Program-made: the position numbers and the translations under genes
Assembly: GCA_937960785.1 (NCBI GenBank)
Contig: CALGOZ010000074.1
Location: 1-27,141, forward strand
Reading direction: 5' to 3'
DNA from: an uncultured Pseudogracilibacillus sp.
GTDB lineage: Bacteria; Bacillota; Bacilli; Bacillales; Amphibacillaceae
Length of the DNA stretch: 27,141 nt
Notes under the pieces: model-generated
Seen by the model: the letters and a program-made list of their open reading frames with translations, nothing else
Database searches by the model: none
Told to the model about the DNA's origin: nothing
Part shown: one piece after another, positions 1-7,673 of the stretch
Layout: each line of letters opens with the position of its first letter
Numbering within the stretch: position 1 is the first letter of the stretch

Positions 1-74
1 CTTTTTTAGCTAAAGTTTCCTAACAAAGGCTGAAGGACACATAAGTGGCTAATTAAAAATGGAAAGATAAAAAA

Positions 75-146
75 GGGCCATTAGATAATTCCTACGATAC
101 AATGCTTTTAACCAGAAAACCATTGAGAAGGAATTATAAATGGCCC
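75..146 (-). terminator. Stem-loop terminator candidate downstream of engB
   Basis: The arms at 75-92 and 130-146 form an imperfect inverted repeat (GGGCCATT...AATTCC against GGAATTATAAATGGCCC) with a loop of about 37 nt. Read on the minus strand, the second arm ends in GGCCC followed directly by a T run, as in an intrinsic terminator for the lonA-engB unit. The long loop is unusual, so it could instead be an unrelated inverted repeat. I see nothing else recognisable in 1-246. Confidence 0.45.
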
Positions 147-246
147 AACTATGATTTAGAGAATTTAATTTTGATTAAGTTTAAACGATAACCAATAAAA
201 TCTGAACTTCGTTATTTAATACGATGTTGTGGTGACTTTTAAAGAT

Positions 247-828
247 TTACAAATAGTTTTCAATTTGCTTCCATATACGATCTTTGTTTAAACCACTTAT
301 AGCTGAAAAAGGAATAAGTGGAACTTCATCGTTTAATTGTAACGTCTTTTTAATAAGGTTTAGTTGTTTTTGTTGTTGGTTACGTTTTACCTTATCGAAT
401 TTCGTTGCAATCACAAGTAAAGGAAGTTCTAAATATGAGACGTATTCAAACATTTGGATGTCGTCGTTAGTCGGACGATGACGACCGTCAACGACGAGTA
501 CGACGAGGGCTAATTGTTCACGGGTTTCGAAATAGGCCTCCATCATTTGACCCCATTTTGCTCGTTCTTTTTTTGATACTTTTGCATAACCGTATCCTGG
601 GACATCGACAAAACGGAAGGAATCATTAATGTTATAAAAGTTTAATGTCCGGGTTTTTCCTGGTTTTGAGGAAGTGCGGACTAAATTTTTTCTTCCTAAT
701 AAACAATTAATAAACGATGATTTGCCTACATTAGAGCGACCAGCTAACGCAATCTCCGGTAATAGATCTTTTGGATATTGACTAGGTTCGACAGCGCTCG
801 TTACGATTTCTGCGTTTGTTATTTTCAT
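247..828 (-). CDS. engB: Ribosome biogenesis GTP-binding protein EngB/YsxC (YihA family)
   Basis: A small TRAFAC GTPase needed for late assembly of the 50S ribosomal subunit; the family is essential in B. subtilis. The 193 residues match the usual family length. Visible motifs are the P-loop G1 GRSNVGKSS (residues 30-38), G3 DVPGYGY (75-81), G4 TKFD (142-145) and G5 SAIS (175-178). The ATG overlaps the lonA stop as ATGA, so the two genes are cotranscribed and probably translationally coupled. A GAGGAAG ribosome binding site lies inside the end of lonA. In B. subtilis the same lonA-ysxC pair is followed by hemA; that position falls outside this window. Identification is secure. Confidence 0.97.
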   Translation of the reverse strand: MKITNAEIVTSAVEPSQYPKDLLPEIALAGRSNVGKSSFINCLLGRKNLVRTSSKPGKTRTLNFYNINDSFRFVDVPGYGYAKVSKKERAKWGQMMEAYFETREQLALVVLVVDGRHRPTNDDIQMFEYVSYLELPLLVIATKFDKVKRNQQQKQLNLIKKTLQLNDEVPLIPFSAISGLNKDRIWKQIENYL

Positions 829-3152
829 TTTTCTTCCTCTTTCACTAAAGCATGGTCTAAAACTTCATCTAAATGGTCGACTAAAATAAAGTTTAAATCT
901 TTACGAATGCTTTCTGGAATATCCGATAGATCGCGTTCGTTTTCGGCTGGGATAATAATATCCGTTAAGCCAGCTCGGTGCGCGCTCAAAGCTTTTTCTT
1001 TCAAACCACCGATTGGTAAAACATTTCCACGTAATGTAATTTCTCCAGTCATACCGACGTTTCGTTTTACGGCTCGACCCGTTAATGAAGAAATTAGAGC
1101 AGTTGCCATCGTAATTCCAGCTGAAGGGCCGTCTTTCGGTGTTGCTCCTTCAGGTACGTGGATGTGAATATCATACTTTTTATGAAAGTCTTCACGAATC
1201 TTTAATTCTTTCGTTCGAGAACGAATATAGCTAAAAGCGGCCTGAGCAGACTCTTGCATGACATCGCCTAGTTTTCCGGTTAAACGGAGTTCGCCTTTAC
1301 CAGGATAATGAATTACTTCGATTGAAAGCGTATCGCCTCCAACAGCTGTGTAAGCTAAACCTGTAGCCGTGCCGACTTGGTCTTCCTTCTCCATCTGTCC
1401 ATAACGGTATAAAGGTTTACCTAAAAGATCTCCGACTCGTTTTTCAGTAATGACTACCCGTTTTTGTTTACCAGAGATAAGAAGTTTTGCTGTTTTACGG
1501 CAAAGTGTTGCAATTTGACGCTCTAAACCACGAACTCCCGCTTCTCGAGTATATTCACGGATTATTTTCAATAAACCGTCGTCACGAAATTGTAAGTTCG
1601 CCCCGGTTAGCCCATTTTCTTTTAGTTGTTTTGGAATTAGGTGTTCCTTGGCGATATGGAGCTTTTCTACTTCTGTGTATCCTGCAATTGAAATAACTTC
1701 CATCCGATCGAGTAGTGGGCCAGGAATTTGATTCGCATAATTTGCCGTTGCGATAAACATCACATTCGATAAGTCGTAGGTTTCCTCGATAAAATGGTCG
1801 CTAAAATTACTATTTTGCTCCGGATCCAGCACTTCCAACATCGCAGAAGATGGATCGCCTCGAAAGTCGTTTGACATTTTATCGATTTCGTCGAGTAAAA
1901 ATACGGGGTTGATTGTTTCTGCCTTTTTCATCCCTTGAATAATTCGTCCTGGCATCGCACCGATGTACGTGCGTCGATGACCGCGAATTTCTGCTTCATC
2001 GCGGACACCGCCGAGAGAAATACGAACGAACTTTCGATTAATTGCTCGAGCAATCGATTTAGCTAAGGAGGTCTTCCCTACCCCTGGAGGTCCAACTAAA
2101 CAAATAATTGGACCACGGATTGACTTCGTTAATTTTTGTACGGCCAAATATTCTAAAATACGTTCTTTTACTTTTTCTAAACCGTAATGATCCTCATCTA
2201 AGATACGTTCCGCTTCATCGATTTCGATTACGTCTTCTGTTTTCTCATGCCATGGTAAGGAAATTAACCAGTCCAAGTAGTTACGAATGACAGAGCTTTC
2301 GGCTGAATTTTGTGGCACTCGTTCGTAGCGGTCTAATTCTTCGAGGGCAACTTTTTCAACATGCTCGGGCATCTTCGCTTCTTCGATATCTTTTCGTAAC
2401 TGATCAACTTCGCTTAACTTCCCGTCGCTTTCGGATAATTCTTTTTGGATTGCTTTTAATTGCTCACGTAAATAATATTCTTTCTGTGTACGCTCCATTG
2501 ACGTTTGGACACGTTTGCCAATTTTACGTTCTAGATCAAGTACTTTCTGCTCGTTAGCTAATAAATTAAGCAAATGACGCATGCGATTTGATAAATTATT
2601 TATTTCTAAAAGCGATTGTTTATCTTTTATTTTAAGCGGCACGTGGGAAGAAATCATATACGTTAAACGGCTTGGATTTTCAATATCGATTACAGTTGCT
2701 AAGGTTTCCTTAGTTACTTTACGAGATAATTTAATATATTGTTCAAGCTGAGAAACGAGTTGACGCATAAGGGCTTCTTCTTCGTGGCGGTTTTCGGAAA
2801 TATCAGTAAGTGGTTCAACTTCAGCAACGAGCTCGTTTTCCATTTCGATACAACGAACTAATTCCGCTCGTTGCAATCCCTCAACTAAAATTCGCATCGT
2901 CCCGTTTGGTAATTTAATCATTTGATTAATTTTTGCAATCGTTCCGACATTATATAAATCTTCACGTTTTGGATCTTCAACTGCTACTTCCCGTTGTGTG
3001 ACTAGAAAAATCTCTTGTTTTCCCATCATCGCCGATTCTAAAGCAGCGATTGACTTCTTTCTACCGACGTCTAAATGTAGCACAATGGTTGGAAAAACAA
3101 TCACACCCCGTAAAGCTAGTAAAGGCAATTCTACAATTTGTTTTTCTTTCAA
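825..3152 (-). CDS. lonA: ATP-dependent protease LonA
   Basis: A homo-oligomeric AAA+ serine protease that degrades damaged and regulatory proteins in the cytoplasm. The 775 residues include an N-terminal LON substrate-binding domain (about 8-205), a helical linker, and an AAA+ module with Walker A GPPGVGKT at 354-361 and a Walker B ending FLLDEIDK. The C-terminal protease domain has the Ser-Lys dyad: Ser677 in PKDGPSAG and Lys720 in GGLKEK. The start codon is TTG at 3150-3152, chosen because AGAAGGAGG stands about 9 nt upstream and no competing ATG has a comparable site. The stop overlaps the engB ATG. The B. subtilis neighbour lonB is missing upstream. No convincing CtsR heptad repeat was found in the leader. 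Confidence 0.97.
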   Translation of the reverse strand: MKEKQIVELPLLALRGVIVFPTIVLHLDVGRKKSIAALESAMMGKQEIFLVTQREVAVEDPKREDLYNVGTIAKINQMIKLPNGTMRILVEGLQRAELVRCIEMENELVAEVEPLTDISENRHEEEALMRQLVSQLEQYIKLSRKVTKETLATVIDIENPSRLTYMISSHVPLKIKDKQSLLEINNLSNRMRHLLNLLANEQKVLDLERKIGKRVQTSMERTQKEYYLREQLKAIQKELSESDGKLSEVDQLRKDIEEAKMPEHVEKVALEELDRYERVPQNSAESSVIRNYLDWLISLPWHEKTEDVIEIDEAERILDEDHYGLEKVKERILEYLAVQKLTKSIRGPIICLVGPPGVGKTSLAKSIARAINRKFVRISLGGVRDEAEIRGHRRTYIGAMPGRIIQGMKKAETINPVFLLDEIDKMSNDFRGDPSSAMLEVLDPEQNSNFSDHFIEETYDLSNVMFIATANYANQIPGPLLDRMEVISIAGYTEVEKLHIAKEHLIPKQLKENGLTGANLQFRDDGLLKIIREYTREAGVRGLERQIATLCRKTAKLLISGKQKRVVITEKRVGDLLGKPLYRYGQMEKEDQVGTATGLAYTAVGGDTLSIEVIHYPGKGELRLTGKLGDVMQESAQAAFSYIRSRTKELKIREDFHKKYDIHIHVPEGATPKDGPSAGITMATALISSLTGRAVKRNVGMTGEITLRGNVLPIGGLKEKALSAHRAGLTDIIIPAENERDLSDIPESIRKDLNFILVDHLDEVLDHALVKEEEK

Positions 3153-3458
3153 GGTACGTGCCTCCTTCTAACTTATTGTCGCATTGAAAACTGCATTTAT
3201 TCGCTAAAGGTAATCTTATTTTCCTTTATTTCGAACCTTCTATACAAAATGATATTTCAAAGACCATATACCATTATATGCGATAATCGTGATATTTACT
3301 AAATTTAAAAGTATTTTTCTTATTTTATACAAAATAATATAAGATACCATCGAAAATTACTCAAAAAGAAAAGACTGACTATCGTGAGTACATGTCCACG
3401 CCTTATTAGACTTGCGAGTGGAACAAACAAAAGTCAGTCTTTTCTGTATGATTATCGT
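3153..3458. other. clpX-lonA intergenic region (no lonB)
   Basis: This 306-bp AT-rich gap holds the clpX terminator at its right end and presumably the lonA promoter. On the minus strand there is a TATAAT hexamer near 3275 but no good -35 element at the right distance. No reading frame resembling LonB or any other protein is present. Confidence 0.6.
3367..3445 (-). terminator. Terminator of clpX with a perfect 14-bp stem
   Basis: AGAAAAGACTGACT at 3367-3380 is perfectly complementary to AGTCAGTCTTTTCT at 3432-3445. On the minus strand the second arm runs into a T-rich tract, 14 nt after the clpX stop codon. The 51-nt loop is long and contains a smaller potential stem (TCCAC...GTGGA). Confidence 0.75.
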
Positions 3459-4736
3459 TTACGCACTTTCTTTTGGAACTTCTTTTCTACTTTCTTCAAC
3501 GGTTCCATCCGTGTATAACAGTTTCGGTCTTACATGTTTGTCATTAACCATTTCTGGTGTAATGATACATTTCTCGACGTCTTCGCGCGATGGGATTTCG
3601 TACATAATATCTAACATAATCGACTCTAAGATCGAACGTAATCCCCGAGCTCCGGTATTTCGTTCCATAGCATTTTTTGCGATGCCTCGTAACGCTTCTT
3701 CTTCGAATTCTAACTCAACATCGTCCATTTGGAACAGCTTTTGATACTGTTTTACCAAAGCGTTTTTTGGCTCTGTTAAAATGCGAATTAACGATTCTTC
3801 GTCGAGAGGCTTTAAGCTGGCAACGACTGGCAAACGTCCGATAAATTCTGGAATTAAGCCGAAGCTTAATAAATCCTCTGGTAAAACTCGGGATAACAGT
3901 TCTCCCTTATCTAACTCTTCGTAATCAGACTGATCACCAAAACCGATTACTTTTTTACCAATTCGACGTTTGACGATATCTTCAATACCTGCAAAAGCTC
4001 CACCGACGATAAATAAAATATTCGTCGTATCAATTTGAATAAACTCTTGATGTGGATGCTTTCTTCCACCTTGTGGCGGGACGCTTGCAACAGTTCCTTC
4101 TAAAATTTTAAGCAAAGCTTGCTGTACACCTTCCCCTGATACATCGCGGGTAATTGAAGGGTTTTCAGATTTTCGAGCTACTTTATCGATCTCGTCGATA
4201 TAAATAATCCCTTTCTCTGCTTTTTCAATATCATAATCAGCAGCTTGGATTAGTTTTAATAAAATATTTTCAACGTCTTCACCGACATAACCAGCTTCAG
4301 TTAAAGAAGTAGCATCGGCAATAGCAAATGGTACGTTGAGGATGCGGGCTAACGTTTGGGCGAGCAATGTCTTACCGCTTCCTGTCGGTCCGATCATTGC
4401 GATATTACTTTTCGCTAGTTCGACATCGTCTCTAGAACTCATTGAATTAATCCGTTTATAGTGATTATATACGGCTACGGACAAAGTCTTTTTCGCTTCA
4501 TCTTGCCCGATGACGTATTCATCTAATATTGCGTTAATTTCTTGTGGTTTCGGAATTTCATCGTAGGAAATTTCTTCTTCCATTCCTACTTCTTCTTCAA
4601 TGATTTCATTACATAATTCAATACATTCATCACATATATATACACCTGGGCCAGCTACCAATTTTCTTACTGCATCTTGGTCTTTACCACAGAAAGAGCA
4701 TTTCAATTGGCCTTTTTCATCATTGAATTTAAACAT
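3459..4736 (-). CDS. clpX: ClpX, ATP-dependent unfoldase subunit of ClpXP
   Basis: A hexameric AAA+ unfoldase that delivers substrates to the ClpP peptidase. The 425 residues carry an N-terminal C4 zinc-binding domain (Cys13, Cys16, Cys35, Cys38), Walker A GPTGSGKT (116-123), the GYVG pore loop (149-152), Walker B IIYIDE (177-182), the RKH loop (225-227) and the IGF tripeptide (264-266) that docks on ClpP. All key elements are intact. The start is the ATG at 4734-4736 with an AGGGGTGA ribosome binding site just upstream. A further upstream in-frame ATG at 4763 has no such site and would add residues not typical of the family. It lies downstream of tig, as in B. subtilis, but a terminator separates the two, so it probably has its own promoter in 4737-4940. 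Confidence 0.97.
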   Translation of the reverse strand: MFKFNDEKGQLKCSFCGKDQDAVRKLVAGPGVYICDECIELCNEIIEEEVGMEEEISYDEIPKPQEINAILDEYVIGQDEAKKTLSVAVYNHYKRINSMSSRDDVELAKSNIAMIGPTGSGKTLLAQTLARILNVPFAIADATSLTEAGYVGEDVENILLKLIQAADYDIEKAEKGIIYIDEIDKVARKSENPSITRDVSGEGVQQALLKILEGTVASVPPQGGRKHPHQEFIQIDTTNILFIVGGAFAGIEDIVKRRIGKKVIGFGDQSDYEELDKGELLSRVLPEDLLSFGLIPEFIGRLPVVASLKPLDEESLIRILTEPKNALVKQYQKLFQMDDVELEFEEEALRGIAKNAMERNTGARGLRSILESIMLDIMYEIPSREDVEKCIITPEMVNDKHVRPKLLYTDGTVEESRKEVPKESA

Positions 4737-4940
4737 CTTTTCACCCCTAAATTTTAAACTCATTTTAATATGTTGAGCTTATAGCAATCATATCAAATAC
4801 ATTTTCGAAAATAAACCTTTTTACACTAATTAGTATGTGTTGGTAACTTAATGTAAAATATGCTTATTATTTACTATATATTAAATATGATTGCTAATTG
4901 TTAATTATCCTAACCACAAATCTGCTTTTATATAAGGGAA

Positions 4941-4966
4941 AACAAGGTGCAAAATTGCACCTTGTT
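4941..4966 (-). terminator. Terminator of tig
   Basis: A perfect 12-bp hairpin, AACAAGGTGCAA / TTGCACCTTGTT with a 2-nt loop, begins 1 nt after the tig stop codon. On the minus strand it is followed by TTTTCCCTT. Confidence 0.75.
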
Positions 4967-4967
4967 A

Positions 4968-6269
4968 TTATTCTGCTTCGATTGCCTTCCCTTGCTCAAC
5001 TAAGAAGTCGATTGTCGTTCTCATTTTTAAGTCGTTTTCAAGTACTGCGGTGTTTCCACCTAACATACTGACGATTTGTTCTTTTTCTAACTGATACATT
5101 TCGGCCATTTTCTCAAGTTCTTCATCGATTGCTTCTTCCGATACTTCGAGATTTTCTTCTTCAAAGATTGCTTCGAGTGTTAAGTTCGTTTTCACACGCT
5201 TTTCTGCATCTTCTTTCATCTGTTCCTTCAATTCTTCTTCAGACTGGCCACTGAACTGATAGTAATTTTCAAGTGTCATGCCTTGCATTTGTAAGTTTTG
5301 TTCGAATTCACGTAACATATTTCCGAGTTCTGTTTCAATCATTGCTTCTGGAATATCGATCGTTGCATTTTCTGTTACTTTTTCGATAATTGTTTCACGC
5401 TTTTTGTTTTCGAAAGCTGTTTCTTTTTGTTCGAGTAATTCTTTCTCTTTCTTTTCTCGCAATTCTGCTAACGTTTCAACGTCTTCGTCGACATCTTTAG
5501 CAAATTCATCATCTAACTCGGGTACTTCTTTTTCTTTAATTTCGTGAATCTTTACTTTAAAGACTGCATCTTTTCCAGCTAAGTCTTCCGCATGATATTC
5601 TTCAGGGAACGTGACGTTAACTTCTGTTTCACTGTCGGCTTCCTTGCCGATTAACTGGTCTTCAAAGCCAGGAATAAATTGTCCAGAACCGATTTCTAAG
5701 GAATGGTTTTCCCCTTTTCCACCTTCGAACGGCTCATCGTCGATAAATCCTTCAAAGTCGATTACAACTGTATCGCCCTCTTCGACCGTTCCTTCTTCTT
5801 TTAAGACGAGCTCAGCCTGACTTTCTTGTAATGTTTTTAATGCTTCGTCTACTTCTTCTTCTGTTACCTCAATTTTTTCATCTTCGTATTCGATTCCTTT
5901 ATATTCTCCAAGTTCTACTTCTGGTTTTACTGTAACCTCACAAACGAATACTAAGTCTTTGCCTTTTTCGATTTCTTCGATATCAATTTGCGGCTGGTCT
6001 ACCGGGAAAATCTCCGTTTGCTCAACCGCTTCTGCATATGCATCTGGTAAAACGATATCGACTGCATCTTGGTAAAGGGCCTCTACACCGAAACGACTTT
6101 CAAAAATGTTTCGTGGAATTCTTCCTTTTCTAAATCCTGGTAAAGAGACATCTTTAACTACTTTTTTAAACGCTTCGTCTAATGCTTCATCAAAGCGTTC
6201 CGCCGATACTGTAATTGTTAAAGTACCTTCGTTTCCTTCTTGTTTTTCCCATTTTGCCGTAACCGACAT
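4968..6269 (-). CDS. tig: Trigger factor, ribosome-associated chaperone and peptidyl-prolyl isomerase
   Basis: This protein binds ribosomal protein L23 at the exit tunnel and helps nascent chains fold. The 433 residues contain the ribosome-docking signature GFRKGRIP (45-52), an FKBP-like PPIase domain in the middle (around 155-245, with acidic surface loops) and a long helical C-terminal chaperone region. The start is the ATG at 6267-6269, preceded by TTGGAGGTAATAGT. An in-frame ATG ten codons further upstream lacks a ribosome binding site and would not match the family's MSV-type N-terminus. The protein is notably rich in Glu and Asp, which is common in the family and stronger in salt-tolerant bacilli. 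It is upstream of clpX, the standard Bacilli arrangement. Confidence 0.96.
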   Translation of the reverse strand: MSVTAKWEKQEGNEGTLTITVSAERFDEALDEAFKKVVKDVSLPGFRKGRIPRNIFESRFGVEALYQDAVDIVLPDAYAEAVEQTEIFPVDQPQIDIEEIEKGKDLVFVCEVTVKPEVELGEYKGIEYEDEKIEVTEEEVDEALKTLQESQAELVLKEEGTVEEGDTVVIDFEGFIDDEPFEGGKGENHSLEIGSGQFIPGFEDQLIGKEADSETEVNVTFPEEYHAEDLAGKDAVFKVKIHEIKEKEVPELDDEFAKDVDEDVETLAELREKKEKELLEQKETAFENKKRETIIEKVTENATIDIPEAMIETELGNMLREFEQNLQMQGMTLENYYQFSGQSEEELKEQMKEDAEKRVKTNLTLEAIFEEENLEVSEEAIDEELEKMAEMYQLEKEQIVSMLGGNTAVLENDLKMRTTIDFLVEQGKAIEAE

Positions 6270-6461
6270 TACTATTACCTCCAACTTCATTAAATGCATT
6301 TATTTTCTAATATTTTAATTTATGTTTTCACTTCATACTGCAACCGTTCGACATTGTATATTTATTATTACTATTATAATCTTAATCAAACGATTTGGGG
6401 TAGATTTTCAACTTCTTTAGTATATCATATTCATACTGCCTTTCAAAATATATATATATCG

Positions 6462-7430
6462 TTACGTTAAGAATAGTCGAAAATAGGCTTCATTACTTGT
6501 TACGATTTGTGTAATTTTATTTTTCACGGCTTTTTCATGCGTAGTTGACTCGCCAGTTAAATGTTCCGTAGCAATCGCTTCTAAAGCTTCAGCAACGATA
6601 TAGATCTCATCCTTTTTATATAAAAACGGATATACATATTCAATGTATCGTTGTAACAATTCTAAAGTAAAGGTGTAGACGGTAGGATTCTTTTGTTCTA
6701 TATTGCTCAAAGCTTTAAGCGTCTGGATGTAAATCGGATGCTCAGCGATTGGTGGAATTTCCGTTAATATAATGAAGGCTTCTTGATCGAATTTCTTAAC
6801 GATTACTTCCTGTTCGTTATTCCCATCTTGTAAGGACTCTATTATTTTTGTTTTTACAAAAGGATTAACCGCCTTTTCTGCCAGCAATATTTCGAACATT
6901 TCCGGGGGTGGTTGGCCTAACTTTTTCCACTGGTGAAAAAGCTGCCACTGGGCTGTTTCATTTTCAGATATGATCGCGTGTTTAAATTTTGTCATTAATG
7001 TTTTGGCTTCATTCGTTACTTCTTCTTTACTTGCATCATACCATTGTTCTAGCTGTTTTAAACTAACCGGTGAAAGCTCAATTTCGTCTAATTTTTCTTC
7101 TATGTAATTAATTACTTCTTCATATTGGGCTTGATAAAACAAACTAGCTCCATAGGCAATTATATAATCTTCCGTTTTTGTGATTGAAAAGTGGGAACTT
7201 ATCTCTTCACAATATCGTTCGAGACTTTGCCACTTTTCCAAACCGTATAAAGCTAGTAACTTTCCTCTTATTACACGATTTGTAATCGGCTCGATTTGTA
7301 ATTTTTCAAGTTTTTTTATTAAAAAAAGCGCGTCTTTATACTGTTCTTCTTGTAATAAACGTTCGATTTTTTCTAATTTTTCTACCGCGTCCTGTTTTAC
7401 ATGGGGTAAGTAAGTGACGTTTCGCTTCAT
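6462..7430 (-). CDS. TPR-like helical protein upstream of tig (YsoA-type)
   Basis: A 322-residue soluble protein without signal peptide or membrane segment, predicted almost entirely alpha-helical. Its N-terminal half has spaced helix-pair patterns (for example residues 14-45 and 80-115) that resemble tetratricopeptide repeats. I recognise no catalytic motif. B. subtilis has a TPR protein (ysoA) at the same place next to tig, so this is probably its counterpart; that rests on position and length rather than on a motif. The ATG at 7430 follows AGAAAGG about 11 nt upstream. The 192-bp gap to tig suggests tig also has its own promoter. Function unknown, presumably protein-protein interaction. 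Confidence 0.8.
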   Translation of the reverse strand: MKRNVTYLPHVKQDAVEKLEKIERLLQEEQYKDALFLIKKLEKLQIEPITNRVIRGKLLALYGLEKWQSLERYCEEISSHFSITKTEDYIIAYGASLFYQAQYEEVINYIEEKLDEIELSPVSLKQLEQWYDASKEEVTNEAKTLMTKFKHAIISENETAQWQLFHQWKKLGQPPPEMFEILLAEKAVNPFVKTKIIESLQDGNNEQEVIVKKFDQEAFIILTEIPPIAEHPIYIQTLKALSNIEQKNPTVYTFTLELLQRYIEYVYPFLYKKDEIYIVAEALEAIATEHLTGESTTHEKAVKNKITQIVTSNEAYFRLFLT

Positions 7431-7606
7431 GATCCGACGACCTTTCTACTTAATTGAATTAAAATTCATAAACCTTTGCATACGAACAAGAACCATAGAT
7501 CTAAACATAAAAATACACACTTACTCGAATTACTGTTAATTTATCATATTTTTATAGAGACGGCTATTCGTAACCTTTTTCTAATTAAACAAAATAAAGT
7601 TCAATG

Positions 7607-7634
7607 CAACATTACGATTCTTTAAGCATAAACT
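7607..7634 (+). promoter_or_regulatory. Possible sigma-E promoter of the prkA-yhbH-spoVR cluster
   Basis: CAACATT (7607-7613), 13 nt, then CATAAACT (7627-7634). The -10 element matches the mother-cell sigma-E consensus CATACAAT at 6 of 8 positions and the -35 element matches KMATATT at 5 of 7. prkA, yhbH and spoVR are sigma-E genes in B. subtilis, which makes the site plausible. The match alone is weak. Confidence 0.35.
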
Positions 7635-7673
7635 ATCAATACACCTCTATTATAAAGGAGGAATAAAAAACGA

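Noticed and set aside
102..240. Short plus-strand frames reading MLLTRKPLRRNYKWPNYD and then SELRYLIRCCGDF, like a transposase scrap
   Set aside because: Too short and broken by a stop, no terminal repeats, no ribosome binding site; I cannot match it to a transposase family.
778..1167. 129-codon plus-strand frame opposite lonA
   Set aside because: Antisense shadow of a highly conserved gene; no ribosome binding site and no protein-like motif.
3153..3366. CtsR or CIRCE heat-shock operator upstream of lonA
   Set aside because: Only a degenerate GGTATAT-GGTCTTT stretch is present; it does not fit the CtsR heptad repeat, and no CIRCE inverted repeat is seen.
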